Part shown: piece after piece, positions 1-7,518 of the stretch
Numbering within the stretch: the stretch's first letter is position 1
Layout of the letters: each line of letters begins with the position of its first letter
NCBI GenBank assembly: GCA_004298625.1
Contig: SCSY01000099.1
Coordinates: forward strand, 1-20,988
DNA: 20,988 bases
Direction of reading: 5' to 3'
DNA from: Nitrospirota bacterium
GTDB taxonomy: Bacteria > Nitrospirota > Thermodesulfovibrionia > Thermodesulfovibrionales > UBA1546
The notes under the pieces: generated by a model
Database searches by the model: none
What the model was told of the DNA's origin: nothing
The model's input: the letters and a program-made list of their open reading frames with translations, nothing else
Program-made: the position numbers and the translations under genes

Positions 1-262
1 CTTTGCCTTCATTATATTTATGAATCAGCATTGAGATAAGGGATTGATACGGAATGCCCTCTTCGATTGCCTTTGCTCTGATTTTCTTTAAATCCCGCTC
101 ACTCATTCGGATGTTTATCCTCTTTTGTTTATTCAGGCTGTATCGGGCATATTCCTCGTATTGTTTCTTTTCCTTTTTAGTGAGGTCGGAAATCCATCCT
201 TCATTTTCAAGTGACCTTGCCAATTCCATCTCGTCTTTATCCATGTATGTTGCCTTTTTCAT
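1..262 (-). CDS. CopG/BrnA-type antitoxin, partial (C-terminus beyond window)
   Basis: Read on the minus strand from ATG at 262 to the window edge, giving 87 codons without a stop. The start follows GGAGG about six bases upstream. The protein begins MKKATYMDKDEMELARSLE, then has a charged helical stretch and a segment with KRINIRMSERDLKKIRAKA followed by EEGIPYQSLISMLIHKY. This is the ribbon-helix-helix pattern of CopG-like antitoxins that pair with BrnT-type RNase toxins. Such antitoxins bind their toxin and repress their own promoter. In this family the toxin gene normally lies just upstream and overlaps the start; here only a 19-codon tail of such a toxin is left (259-318). The family assignment rests on remembered sequence pattern. 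Whether the C-terminus is intact cannot be seen. Confidence 0.8.
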   Translation of the reverse strand, partial: MKKATYMDKDEMELARSLENEGWISDLTKKEKKQYEEYARYSLNKQKRINIRMSERDLKKIRAKAIEEGIPYQSLISMLIHKYNEGK

Positions 263-318
263 TTTTTGCCTCCAAAATACTTTTTTGTTGCTTTGCTGTT
301 TGGTATTAATTCAATCAT
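259..318 (-). pseudogene. Remnant of BrnT-like toxin C-terminus
   Basis: A 19-codon frame reads MIELIPNSKATKKYFGGKK and then TGA. Its TGA overlaps the antitoxin ATG, the usual toxin-antitoxin coupling. BrnT-type toxins that pair with this antitoxin family typically end in a segment like IPSRKATKKYLGGK, so I read this as the tail of a toxin whose body is gone. Its upstream end runs into the last codons of the HNH gene in another frame. It could be a translational coupling leader rather than a remnant. The resemblance is from memory of the family, not an alignment. Confidence 0.55.
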
Positions 319-988
319 CATTATCTTTTTTCCCTTGATTACATTTATAGCATAGAGTTTGCAAATTATCTATTTTTGATAAACCGCCCCTTGCAACAGG
401 GATAATATGATCTATTTCAAGTTTAACGCTTTTATCTTCCTTCGGCGTTGCGCCGCATTTGACGCATCTAAAATTATCTCTTTTTAGTACTTTCATGCGA
501 GTTGTCGGAGATATTGGTTCTCGGCTATTTTTATTTTTCCGTCTATATAATTCTTCTTCGGGTAGTTGTCCTTCTTGAACTTGAACTATAAGTTTTGCTA
601 AATACCCTAATCCCCCATACACATTCTGATAACTGTTAACTCTAAACGGGAGTTTGTTTTTGCTTAAATATGTTTCAAGCTGTCTATATGATGGTACAGC
701 GTCGTTTTCTTGCCAACAAAGCTTAAAATGTTTAACCATTTCTTTCAATTCTAATTTACAGCTTCTTTCGGCTCTTATGCCCGCGGCAAGAAGCGCTTTT
801 CCCCATGTGTCGAACCTTGTTCTAATTGTTTCAGAAGTTGCAATACGAGAAGGCCATTTATTATATTCACGCATGCCAAAAGTATCTTTTCCGCAGATTT
901 CATGGAATTCTTTTAGTGACTGGATAATTTCGGGTTTGGAAAATTGGGTTTTTTGTCTATCAATTTTGTATTTATAATTTTCCATCAT
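311..988 (-). CDS. HNH endonuclease with homing-endonuclease-associated repeats
   Basis: A 225-residue protein. Residues about 15-75 and 80-140 resemble the homing endonuclease-associated repeat, a small DNA-binding module with a pattern like ps..tIrtRF.tWgkAL.aAGi. Residues about 165-222 form an HNH nuclease: CVKCG, then EIDHIIPVARGG, then DNLQTLCYKC, so two Cys pairs flank the catalytic His/Asn region. No other domain is evident. The predicted activity is a free-standing site-specific DNA endonuclease. It lies between a sigma-70 promoter (1037-1065) and the tail of a toxin gene, which suggests insertion into, or replacement of, a toxin gene. The start has no strong Shine-Dalgarno site; a second in-frame ATG follows directly. 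Family confidence is high; mobility is inferred from domain type and position. Confidence 0.85.
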   Translation of the reverse strand: MMENYKYKIDRQKTQFSKPEIIQSLKEFHEICGKDTFGMREYNKWPSRIATSETIRTRFDTWGKALLAAGIRAERSCKLELKEMVKHFKLCWQENDAVPSYRQLETYLSKNKLPFRVNSYQNVYGGLGYLAKLIVQVQEGQLPEEELYRRKNKNSREPISPTTRMKVLKRDNFRCVKCGATPKEDKSVKLEIDHIIPVARGGLSKIDNLQTLCYKCNQGKKDNDD

Positions 989-1036
989 TTTTTATCTAAC
1001 ATTCTTTTTTATATTGTCGCAACATTTATCTGCCTG

Positions 1037-1065
1037 TTTATATCAAACCAGGGGCAATTTGTCAA
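1037..1065 (-). promoter_or_regulatory. Sigma-70 promoter for HNH/antitoxin transcript
   Basis: On the minus strand TTGACA (1065-1060) is followed by a 17-base spacer and TATAAA (1042-1037). This is a near-perfect consensus promoter, with a start expected near 1030, about 42 bases before the HNH ATG. It may be the original promoter of the toxin-antitoxin operon. Confidence 0.7.
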
Positions 1066-1093
1066 CAGCACTCAGATAAACCTTTCACTTCAC

Positions 1094-1122
1094 TTGAAAA
1101 ACCACGCCCCCTTGTTTATTAT
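1094..1122 (+). promoter_or_regulatory. Candidate sigma-70 promoter for SPOR/TPR gene
   Basis: TTGAAA (1094-1099), a 17-base spacer and TATTAT (1117-1122). The predicted start near 1129 leaves only a few bases before the ATG at 1136. Either the leader is very short or translation begins at ATG 1151. Confidence 0.45.
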
Positions 1123-1135
1123 AAAGGCATAAAAC

Positions 1136-2440
1136 ATGAGACAATCCCGGATGTGCCAATTCTCAATCATTCAGAAAACCTTTTTGCTGCTTTTTTTGTT
1201 TTTTTATCAGACAGGCATTTCAGCAGCCTTCGAAGGTTTCTACACCATACAGGCAGCAAAGTATACCCCTGCCTCTTACAGTTCTGCAAAAAAATATTTC
1301 AATACGCTTTATGAAACCTTAAAAGATGATGAGCACAATTATCTCAGGATAGAACAGAAAGACAATAATATTGTTATAAGAATAGGAAAATTTGACGACT
1401 ATGCCGGGGCTGCGAACTTATTGGAAAAAATCAAACCCCTGGCGCGTAACGCTTCCATAGTAAAGGCTGTTGATTCAGAAGACATGTTTGTCGTAGACCT
1501 CTATGAAAAAACTTCTTCGCCTTCGGATAAAGATACCCCTGTATCTTCTAAGAATGAGGCATCTCCGGAAGTCCCGGCCCGGCCTGAACAGGTAATTGAA
1601 GAATATTACACCTTGCAGGTAAAAAAATTTTCCAAAATAGAACAGGCCTCGAACGCGTTTAATGTATTGGCTCTAAAATTGAAGGAAGACTATCTCAAAG
1701 ACCTCAGGATAGAGAAGATAAAAGGATATTTCAGCGTAAGGCTTGGAAAACTTAAGGACTACTCCTCTGCAAAGACCCTGCTTGCACGCACAAAAAACGT
1801 AACGCCAGGCGCAATTATTATAAAAAGCAAAAAGGCGAATGAACAGGTAATAAGCACATACGAAAAAACCTCTTTTCCCCTAATCATAGTTGAAAAATCA
1901 GGAACCTCTGCAGAAGAAACCGGCCAGAGCGAAAAAAATCAGAAGCCGGGATCTGAAAAACAAAATAATGAAGTTGTGCTGCTATTAAAAGATGTTTCAA
2001 GCCAGTATGGCAAAGAAAACTACGGAAAAGCTGCAGAGCTTTTAAGGAAAGGCATTGAAAAGTGGCCTGATAATCCGGACCTTTATTCATGGTACGGCGC
2101 GGCGCTTATCAATATGCATTATCCTGAAACTGCCCTCCAGCAGTACAAAAAGGCAGTTGAGATATCACCGGATGTGCCTGATTACCATGCCGGCGTCGGA
2201 ATCAGCCTTGTCAACATTTATATGGACAGGGCCAGGGAGTCTATAGATGCTTTCAAAAAAGCAATCGAACTCGACCCGAATAATGTCGCCGGCCTTGAAG
2301 GTCTTGGTTTTGTTTACACAAGCATAGGCAAAAAAGACCTGGCTCTGGAAGTATACAACCGCCTTAAACCCCTTGATAAAGATGCGGCGTTCCGGCTTTC
2401 TCAGGTTATAACAGGGGAAATCAATTGGGAAGCAAGATAA
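1136..2440 (+). CDS. Exported SPOR-like domain protein with C-terminal TPR repeats
   Basis: A 434-residue protein. Residues about 7-31 form a hydrophobic signal peptide or anchor (TFLLLFLFFYQTGISAA). Two SPOR-like repeats follow, at about 34-118 (FYTIQAAKY ... RIGKFDDYAGAANLLEKI) and about 155-240 (YYTLQVKKF ... RLGKLKDYSSAKTLLART), separated by a Ser/Pro/Glu linker. Residues about 275-430 hold TPR units, including AFKKAIELDPNNVAGLEGLG. SPOR domains bind septal or denuded peptidoglycan and TPRs mediate protein contacts, so a periplasmic cell-envelope scaffold is likely; the precise role is unknown. The ATG at 1136 has AAAGG eight bases upstream; ATG 1151 is an alternative. The TPR tail closely resembles that of the AMIN/TPR protein at 15005-16678. 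Confidence 0.85.
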   Translation: MRQSRMCQFSIIQKTFLLLFLFFYQTGISAAFEGFYTIQAAKYTPASYSSAKKYFNTLYETLKDDEHNYLRIEQKDNNIVIRIGKFDDYAGAANLLEKIKPLARNASIVKAVDSEDMFVVDLYEKTSSPSDKDTPVSSKNEASPEVPARPEQVIEEYYTLQVKKFSKIEQASNAFNVLALKLKEDYLKDLRIEKIKGYFSVRLGKLKDYSSAKTLLARTKNVTPGAIIIKSKKANEQVISTYEKTSFPLIIVEKSGTSAEETGQSEKNQKPGSEKQNNEVVLLLKDVSSQYGKENYGKAAELLRKGIEKWPDNPDLYSWYGAALINMHYPETALQQYKKAVEISPDVPDYHAGVGISLVNIYMDRARESIDAFKKAIELDPNNVAGLEGLGFVYTSIGKKDLALEVYNRLKPLDKDAAFRLSQVITGEINWEAR

Positions 2441-2465
2441 GAAATTTTTAGCTGCATTTTAGTTA

Positions 2466-2807
2466 TCATCCCGGAGGCCAGTGCATGTGGCGGCCGCCGA
2501 GGATATGGAGATGAATATGAAAAACCGTCTGCCCTGATTCAGGGTTACAGTTCATCACAAGCCTGAAACCCCGCTCTGCTATGCCTTTATCCTTTGCAAT
2601 TCTGTTTGCAACCTGAAACATATGGCCGAGAAGCCCATTGTCTTCTTTCTTAAGTTCAAGGTTTGTAGAGATATGTTTTTTGGGAATTACCAGAGTATGA
2701 ACAGGCGCCTGGGGATTAACATCCTCAAAGGCTATGACCAGGTCGTCTTCGTAAATTATTTTAGCGGGTATTTTCTTCTCTGTTATATTACAGAATATGC
2801 AACCCAT
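2466..2807 (-). CDS. HIT-family nucleotide hydrolase (HinT-like)
   Basis: A 113-residue histidine-triad protein, the usual size for the HinT/PKCI branch. It has an N-terminal CIFCNI (zinc-type Cys pair), the core ANPQAP-like segment FEDVNPQAPVHTLVIPKKHI, and the catalytic triad HIHLHILGGR near the C-terminus. These enzymes hydrolyse purine nucleoside phosphoramidates and acyl-adenylates, including lysyl- or aminoacyl-AMP. The ATG at 2807 is preceded by GGAGGG six bases upstream. It lies 50 bases downstream of argS in the same direction, so co-transcription is likely and fits a clean-up role for synthetase adenylates (inference). Its end converges on the SPOR/TPR gene with 25 bases between them. 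Confidence 0.93.
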   Translation of the reverse strand: MGCIFCNITEKKIPAKIIYEDDLVIAFEDVNPQAPVHTLVIPKKHISTNLELKKEDNGLLGHMFQVANRIAKDKGIAERGFRLVMNCNPESGQTVFHIHLHILGGRHMHWPPG

Positions 2808-2857
2808 GAAACCCTCCGTTTATATTGCTGTAATTTTTTTGCCTTGTATTAGAAAAT

Positions 2858-4513
2858 CTACATTCTTTCAGGCGCGCTTAACCCTAAAATCTCAAACCCG
2901 TCCTTGATAACAACCCTTATCGCCTCGCAGAGGGACAGTCTTGCCCCTGTAAGACGGATATCATCCGTTACAACTTTATATTTATGATAATAAGGATGAA
3001 ACATCCCCGCAATCTCCTGGAGAAAGAAAGTGATCCTGTGCGGCTCATGCGCTATCACAGCACCTTCAAAGATTATGGGATAAGAAAGAAGTTTTTTTAT
3101 TATCCTCACTTCTTCCTGTGCGCTCAGCAGGCCGAGATCCGTATCTTCGAGCCCTCCGGTATCAAATCCCTTTGTCTTTGCATTGGCAAAGATGCTGTTT
3201 ATGCGCGCGTTGGCGTATTGGACATAAAAAACAGGGTTCTCCGCGGACTGGGCCTTTGCGACCTCGAGATCGAACTCCAGATGACTGTCTGAGCGTCTCG
3301 TAAGGAAAATGAACTTCGCAGTGTCCGCGCCGACCTCGGCGATTACTTCCCTTAACGATACAAATTCACCTGTCCTTTTTGACATCTGCACGGGCTTTCC
3401 TCCCCTCAGGAGAGAAACCATCTGAACAAGCAAAACCCTGAGGCTTTCCTTCGGGTAGCCGAGCGCCTGAATAACGGCCTGAACCCTCGGTATATATCCG
3501 TGGTGATCGGCGCCCCAGATATCAATAAGCTCGTCGAACTTTTTTTCAATCTTCTTCCTGTGGTATGCGATATCAGACGTAAAATATGTATATTCTCCGT
3601 CCTGTTTTACAAGGACCCTGTCTTTGTCATCGCCGAAATCCGTGGACCTGAACCATGTAGCCCCGTCCTTTTCAAAGATATGACCATGCGACCTGAGATC
3701 CTCTATCGCCTTGGTTACATCGCTGCTTTTATAAAGCTCCCGCTCACTCTGCCAGGTATCAAATAAAACTCCGAATTCCCCGAGGTCTTTTTTTATAATA
3801 TCAAGCATCTTTCCGTAGGCAAACTCCTGCGCGGCGATTATGCCTTGTTGCGGGCTCTCTTTGAGAGCCGAGTGACAATATTTCTTGCCGACTTCTTTTT
3901 TGAATTCCTTTGCTACATCTTCGATATAATCTCCCCTGTATCCATCATCCGGGAAGGCATATTCTCCGGCTCCGCAGAGATGCATATACCTGGCAAAAAC
4001 GGATTTGCCGAGCAACAGCACCTGTTTACCCGCGTCATTTATATAATATTCGCGCTCAACCTTATATCCGCCTGCTGTGAGAAGATTTGCCAATGCAGCG
4101 CCGAAGGCCGCGCCTCTGCCGTGTCCGAGGTGAAGAGGTCCCGTAGGATTAGCGCTTACAAATTCTATCTGTATCCTTTTCCCTTTGCCGATATTTTCCC
4201 TGAGAATTGCCGGTCCATCTGTTATAATTTTTCTGAGCTCCGAGTGGAGATATGCTTTTGAGAATGTGAAATTTATAAATCCGGGGCCGGCTATGTCTAT
4301 CTTTTCAAATATCTCTTTCTCCTCTATCGCGCCTGCAATATCCTCCGCAATTTTTCTGGGCGGTTTTTTCAATATCTTTGAAAGCGACATCGCTACAGGC
4401 GTCGCGAGGTCTCCAAAAGACTCTTCCCGTGGGAGTTCTATCACAATCTCAGGCGAGGGAACGCCGAGCTTTTCAACAACTGTCTTTAATACATCATGCA
4501 GTCTTTTTTTCAT
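2858..4513 (-). CDS. argS: Arginyl-tRNA synthetase
   Basis: A 551-residue class I synthetase that charges tRNA-Arg. The N-terminal Arg-tRNA synthetase domain (about 1-85) contains EESFGDLATPVAMSLSK. The signature SANPTGPLHLGHGRG at about 120-134 supplies the HIGH motif as HLGH. VQMSKRTGEF stands where KMSKS would be, as in many ArgRS that lack the canonical lysine. Residues about 430-551 form the helical DALR anticodon-binding domain (YVQYANARINSIFANA ... LSLCEAIRVVIKDGFEILGL). Length is normal and the gene is intact. The ATG at 4513 has no strong Shine-Dalgarno site, but the N-terminus fits the family. It is transcribed divergently from the tRNA/5S locus and is followed by the HIT gene. Confidence 0.97.
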   Translation of the reverse strand: MKKRLHDVLKTVVEKLGVPSPEIVIELPREESFGDLATPVAMSLSKILKKPPRKIAEDIAGAIEEKEIFEKIDIAGPGFINFTFSKAYLHSELRKIITDGPAILRENIGKGKRIQIEFVSANPTGPLHLGHGRGAAFGAALANLLTAGGYKVEREYYINDAGKQVLLLGKSVFARYMHLCGAGEYAFPDDGYRGDYIEDVAKEFKKEVGKKYCHSALKESPQQGIIAAQEFAYGKMLDIIKKDLGEFGVLFDTWQSERELYKSSDVTKAIEDLRSHGHIFEKDGATWFRSTDFGDDKDRVLVKQDGEYTYFTSDIAYHRKKIEKKFDELIDIWGADHHGYIPRVQAVIQALGYPKESLRVLLVQMVSLLRGGKPVQMSKRTGEFVSLREVIAEVGADTAKFIFLTRRSDSHLEFDLEVAKAQSAENPVFYVQYANARINSIFANAKTKGFDTGGLEDTDLGLLSAQEEVRIIKKLLSYPIIFEGAVIAHEPHRITFFLQEIAGMFHPYYHKYKVVTDDIRLTGARLSLCEAIRVVIKDGFEILGLSAPERM

Positions 4514-4599
4514 AAGAATTAAGTTTACCCCGTTGCCGCAAAAACATCAATGGCCGGGGGTTTAGCGATAACTTACATGCGGGATTCGTGCTGCAAAAC

Positions 4600-4629
4600 T
4601 TGACAGGGGCTCTTATTTTAAGGTATTTT
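4600..4629 (+). promoter_or_regulatory. Sigma-70 promoter for tRNA/5S transcript
   Basis: A consensus -35 TTGACA (4600-4605), an 18-base spacer and TATTTT (4624-4629), with TATACT just downstream as an alternative -10. It lies about 65 bases ahead of tRNA-Ile and directly precedes the boxA-like element. Confidence 0.55.
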
Positions 4630-4643
4630 ATACTTTCTGTCTG

Positions 4644-4654
4644 TGCTCTTTTAA
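4644..4654 (+). promoter_or_regulatory. rrn-type boxA antitermination element (candidate)
   Basis: TGCTCTTTTAA closely matches the boxA core of ribosomal RNA operons (TGCTCTTTAACA in E. coli), which loads NusB-S10 antitermination factors. Its position between promoter and tRNA-Ile is what a 16S leader would show, although no 16S gene follows. Confidence 0.5.
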
Positions 4655-4694
4655 AATATTTTAAATCGGCCAATAGGGTGGGAAGTTTTTTTAA

Positions 4695-4771
4695 GGGCCT
4701 ATAGCTCAGATGGTTAGAGCGCGCGCCTGATAAGCGCGAGGTCGATGGTTCGATTCCACCTAGGCCCACCA
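4695..4771 (+). tRNA. tRNA-Ile (GAT)
   Basis: A complete cloverleaf of 77 bases. Acceptor GGGCCTA pairs with TAGGCCC; the anticodon stem CGCGC/GCGCG encloses loop CTGATAA with anticodon GAT at 4729-4731; the T arm contains GGTTCGATTCC. The discriminator is A and CCA is encoded (4769-4771). This is the isoacceptor normally found in the 16S-23S spacer. Confidence 0.97.
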
Positions 4772-4773
4772 TC

Positions 4774-4846
4774 GGGGGTGTAGCTCAGCTGGGAGAGCGC
4801 CTGGTTTGCAACCAGGAGGTCATCGGTTCGATCCCGTTCACCTCCA
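4774..4846 (+). tRNA. tRNA-Ala (TGC)
   Basis: A complete cloverleaf starting two bases after tRNA-Ile. Acceptor GGGGGTG pairs with CACCTCC (one G-U), and the anticodon loop TTTGCAA carries TGC at 4807-4809. The T stem has one T-T mismatch. The discriminator A4846 is followed by CTT, so CCA is not encoded and must be added. A seven-T run follows at 4852-4858. Ile-Ala pairing is typical of rRNA operon spacers. Confidence 0.96.
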
Positions 4847-4901
4847 CTTGATTTTTTTATTATTGAGTGGTAATATATCAGTTCTACTTGGAAATAAGGT
4901 T

Positions 4902-5017
<116 letters not shown>

Positions 5018-5025
5018 TTAATATT

Positions 5026-5058
5026 AAAAAGCCTGTTGGAAAATCCGACAGGCTTTTT
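5026..5058. terminator. Bidirectional rho-independent terminator
   Basis: AAAAAGCCTGT pairs with ACAGGCTTTTT, extended by one T-G pair and GGA/TCC around an AAA loop. It ends in a T run on either strand. It lies between the 5S end and the stop codon of the convergent cytochrome gene, so it can serve both. Confidence 0.9.
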
Positions 5059-5061
5059 ATT

Positions 5062-5964
5062 TTAATAGATGAACAGTTTTGGATCCTTATAGGCATGGCA
5101 TTGACTGCAAAGTGTTGCGGCCCTTGCCTGTCCCACAATCCAGGAATGCGCCTTGTGGCAATCAAGGCAGTTTAACCCCTTTTTCATGTGAAAGCCATGC
5201 TGTCCTACGGCAGGCTCATTCCTATGGCATTCACTTGTGCAAGTGGCGGAGTTAGGATTTATTCGTCCATGAGGCTTGTGGCATTGATGGCAAAGAAGTC
5301 CGGACATAGGCCCTTTCATGGAAATTCCGGTATGACATTTAGTGCATCTGTCCTTTGGGATCATCGCCGGTGTTTTCTCTGAGAAAGAGTGGCACTTAAG
5401 GCACGAGAATGCCTCCATCCCGATTCCATGAACCCCTTTATCCTTATGGCAATTCTGGCAGGCATTTTCATTCGGCTGGAAATTATGAAGCGTGCTCTTA
5501 TGGCATGTCTTGCAGTCAATTTCCTGCATGAAAACATGTCTTGCGTGGCCATAAGATTTCTTAAACGTCAAAGACCCCTGGGATATTTTGTCAATGTGGC
5601 ACTTCCTGCATTCCTTCCAGGGTTTTTCCCTGCCGTGAGTCTGGGAAAACTGCTTGTTATCGCCTTTTACAACATAGGCCACAAGGAGCTGGTTTTGCTC
5701 GAGCATACTTAATTGATGGCACGTCTGGCATATAATATCCCGGTGTTTCCCTTTCTGCCATTCTGTAAACGCCTCTTTCATAAGATGGCATGAGGCGCAA
5801 TATTGCGGATCATCCTGGGTATAACGATAGTAGCGGTGCCCCACAATACCGCCGAGAACAGCAACAATAACAACGGCGACAAGGATAAAGCCTTTTACCT
5901 CTTCAATACACTTAATAATGGAATCTATTATTCTTTTGCCCCTGCTCATTCTCAGTCCGGACAT
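5062..5964 (-). CDS. Membrane-anchored multihaem c-type cytochrome (NapC/NrfH-like N-terminus)
   Basis: A 300-residue protein with one N-terminal transmembrane anchor (about 25-43) and a periplasmic haem domain. There are ten CXXCH sites, at about residues 56, 79, 119, 151, 169, 188, 207, 225, 266 and 286. An eleventh site at about 242 has an extra residue (CTSECH, a CX3CH spacing). The first part resembles NapC/NrfH/TorC quinol dehydrogenases (DPQYCASCHLMKEAFTEWQ). The expected role is passing electrons from menaquinol to periplasmic or extracellular acceptors; the partner is unknown. The start at 5964 has GGAG six bases upstream. It lies directly behind the K+ channel stop codon, so the two are probably co-transcribed. 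Transcription ends at the terminator shared with 5S. Confidence 0.9.
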   Translation of the reverse strand: MSGLRMSRGKRIIDSIIKCIEEVKGFILVAVVIVAVLGGIVGHRYYRYTQDDPQYCASCHLMKEAFTEWQKGKHRDIICQTCHQLSMLEQNQLLVAYVVKGDNKQFSQTHGREKPWKECRKCHIDKISQGSLTFKKSYGHARHVFMQEIDCKTCHKSTLHNFQPNENACQNCHKDKGVHGIGMEAFSCLKCHSFSEKTPAMIPKDRCTKCHTGISMKGPMSGLLCHQCHKPHGRINPNSATCTSECHRNEPAVGQHGFHMKKGLNCLDCHKAHSWIVGQARAATLCSQCHAYKDPKLFIY

Positions 5965-6966
5965 TTATGCTCCGGTTATTGCCATGTCTTCGAGAGCCTT
6001 CAGCATAGATATTTCGCCGAGTGCAATTAATGTGTCGCCTGCTTTTATGGCGGTTCTGGAGGTTGGGTTAAATTTCATATCGCCGGAAGTCGTTTTAATT
6101 GCTACGATTATGATGCCCAATTCCCTGCCGATGCAGCATTCATCCAGCGTGCGGCTATCCAGTTTAGAGCCTGCCTGAATAGTTATTTCTTCCATCTGGA
6201 GATCAATGTTGCCGCTCTTTGTTGCAAATTCTATAAAATCCACAACAGCGGGCTTTATGACAGTATGCGCAATTCTTAATCCGCCTATGTGATACGGCGA
6301 CACCACCCTGTCGGCTCCGGCCCTCATGAGCTTCTGTTCCGAGCCTTCTTCTCCCGCCCTTGCAACAATAAAAAGGTTAGGGTTCAATTCTCTTGCGCTT
6401 AAAACCACGAAAAGGTTTTCCGCATCGGTCGGGAGCACGGATATCAGACCTTTTGCCTTTTCAATGCCTACTTCTTTTAAAATTTCATCTTTTGTGGCAT
6501 CGCCTTCCAGTATAATGAGGTCTTCTTTTTCCTCTGGGAGGTCAAGTTTTTTTTCAACTACGGCAAACCCTATATTTTTTTCCCTCAGTTCCTTGCATAT
6601 TATCTTCCCCATCCTTCCATAACCGCAAACGATATAATGGTTCTTTAATTCCTTAATTTTTTTTTCCAATTTTTTCCTCCCGAAGATTTCTTTAATTTCA
6701 CCTTCTAAAATAATCTTGGCAACAGTAGTCAAGGTATAAGCCACACTGCCCACGCCGCCGATTATGAGAAATATTGTAAATATCCTGCCATTTGGAGAAA
6801 GATCGTGGATTTCCTTGTAACCGACGCTCGCAAGCGTTATTACCGTCATATAAAGGGAATCCAGGCAGCTCCATCCCTCTATGACCATATACCCTGCAGA
6901 GCCCAGGGTAACAACAAAGATTAAAAATACTAAAGCGAATACCAGTTTTTTCCTGAGTTCTCCCAA
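5965..6966 (-). CDS. Ion channel with RCK (TrkA-N/TrkA-C) domains, probable K+ channel
   Basis: A two-helix pore plus cytoplasmic RCK gating domains, 333 residues from the start chosen here. TM1 is at about 5-28, the pore helix and filter about 38-52 (TVITLASVGYKEIHDLS), and TM2 about 60-84. The RCK-N Rossmann fold starts at HYIVCGYGRMGK (about 110-121) and TrkA-C covers about 250-325. The filter reads SVGYKE instead of the usual TVGYGD, with Lys in place of the second Gly. The open frame continues upstream to a TTG at 7104, but TTG 6966 is chosen because AAGGAG lies nine bases ahead and the protein then begins just before TM1. Regulation by nucleotide or ion binding is inferred from the RCK domain. 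It is tightly linked to the downstream cytochrome gene. Confidence 0.88.
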   Translation of the reverse strand: MGELRKKLVFALVFLIFVVTLGSAGYMVIEGWSCLDSLYMTVITLASVGYKEIHDLSPNGRIFTIFLIIGGVGSVAYTLTTVAKIILEGEIKEIFGRKKLEKKIKELKNHYIVCGYGRMGKIICKELREKNIGFAVVEKKLDLPEEKEDLIILEGDATKDEILKEVGIEKAKGLISVLPTDAENLFVVLSARELNPNLFIVARAGEEGSEQKLMRAGADRVVSPYHIGGLRIAHTVIKPAVVDFIEFATKSGNIDLQMEEITIQAGSKLDSRTLDECCIGRELGIIIVAIKTTSGDMKFNPTSRTAIKAGDTLIALGEISMLKALEDMAITGA

Positions 6967-7157
6967 TTGCGCTCTCTCCTTAACTGCCGCATGCCGACCA
7001 TTTCTTATATGAGCAATTACAATAACTTTACCACAACTTTTGCACATAAAAAAAGGACAAAAAGAACTATGCTCAGAAATGCAAATGAAGGACTGAATAT
7101 TCAAACCTTGTATGCGGAAAACAGGGGCAGGAACGACTTGTTATCGCAAGTTTTAAT

Positions 7158-7180
7158 TGGGCAGACTGTTAGTCTGCCCA
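7158..7180. repeat. Perfect 10-bp inverted repeat
   Basis: TGGGCAGACT and AGTCTGCCCA flank a GTT loop. It sits 16 bases past the end of the first two-CW gene on the minus strand. There is no long T run on either side, so it is a weak terminator candidate or an mRNA 3'-end stabiliser. Confidence 0.6.
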
Positions 7181-7195
7181 TAAAGAGAAGGTTGT

Positions 7196-7495
7196 CTAAC
7201 CTCCAAGTTTTCCCAGGAGAATGGCTGATAACCTAAATCCCGGATGTTCTTCTTTTTTTACAGTCCTGTAAAAATCGCATATCTCACAACTTTTGTATTT
7301 CTGTCCGAAGGTCCCCTGCACCTGTCCCCTACAGAGGGTGCCTGCCACGACCCAGCAGGCCCTCCCCGCATTCTTTCCTCCATGAGTTCCATGAAGTCTT
7401 GTTTCCACCGAAGAAGGACAGATGCCAAGGTCACGCACATGTTCTCCATCCGGCTGTCTCCCGCAGTTTTTAAATTCCCAACAATTTTTTCTCAT
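7196..7495 (-). CDS. Two-CW domain cysteine-rich protein A
   Basis: A 99-residue protein of the two-CW family, defined by an N-terminal KNCWEFKNCGR and a central NAGRACWVVAGTLC. Cysteines lie at residues 5, 11, 26, 47, 55, 70 and 73; the last two form CEICDFY. Biochemical function is unknown. The conserved cysteines suggest metal or cofactor binding, which is inference. The frame extends upstream to 7510, but ATG 7495 is chosen because GAGGAGGG lies five bases ahead. It is a paralogue of the next gene upstream (7519-7905) and lacks that gene's C-terminal tail. No signal peptide is visible, so it is probably cytoplasmic. Confidence 0.85.
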   Translation of the reverse strand: MRKNCWEFKNCGRQPDGEHVRDLGICPSSVETRLHGTHGGKNAGRACWVVAGTLCRGQVQGTFGQKYKSCEICDFYRTVKKEEHPGFRLSAILLGKLGG

Positions 7496-7518
7496 AAGTT
7501 CCCTCCTCAAAAATATTA

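Noticed and set aside
317..332. Programmed frameshift at the A6 run near the end of the HNH gene, fusing it to the toxin tail
   Set aside because: The codon phase of the A-run does not match the classic X XXY YYZ heptamer, and a +1 shift would be required. No stimulatory structure is visible.
4847..4901. Relic of 23S rRNA between tRNA-Ala and 5S
   Set aside because: The 55-base spacer is AT-rich with no segment I can recognise as 23S.
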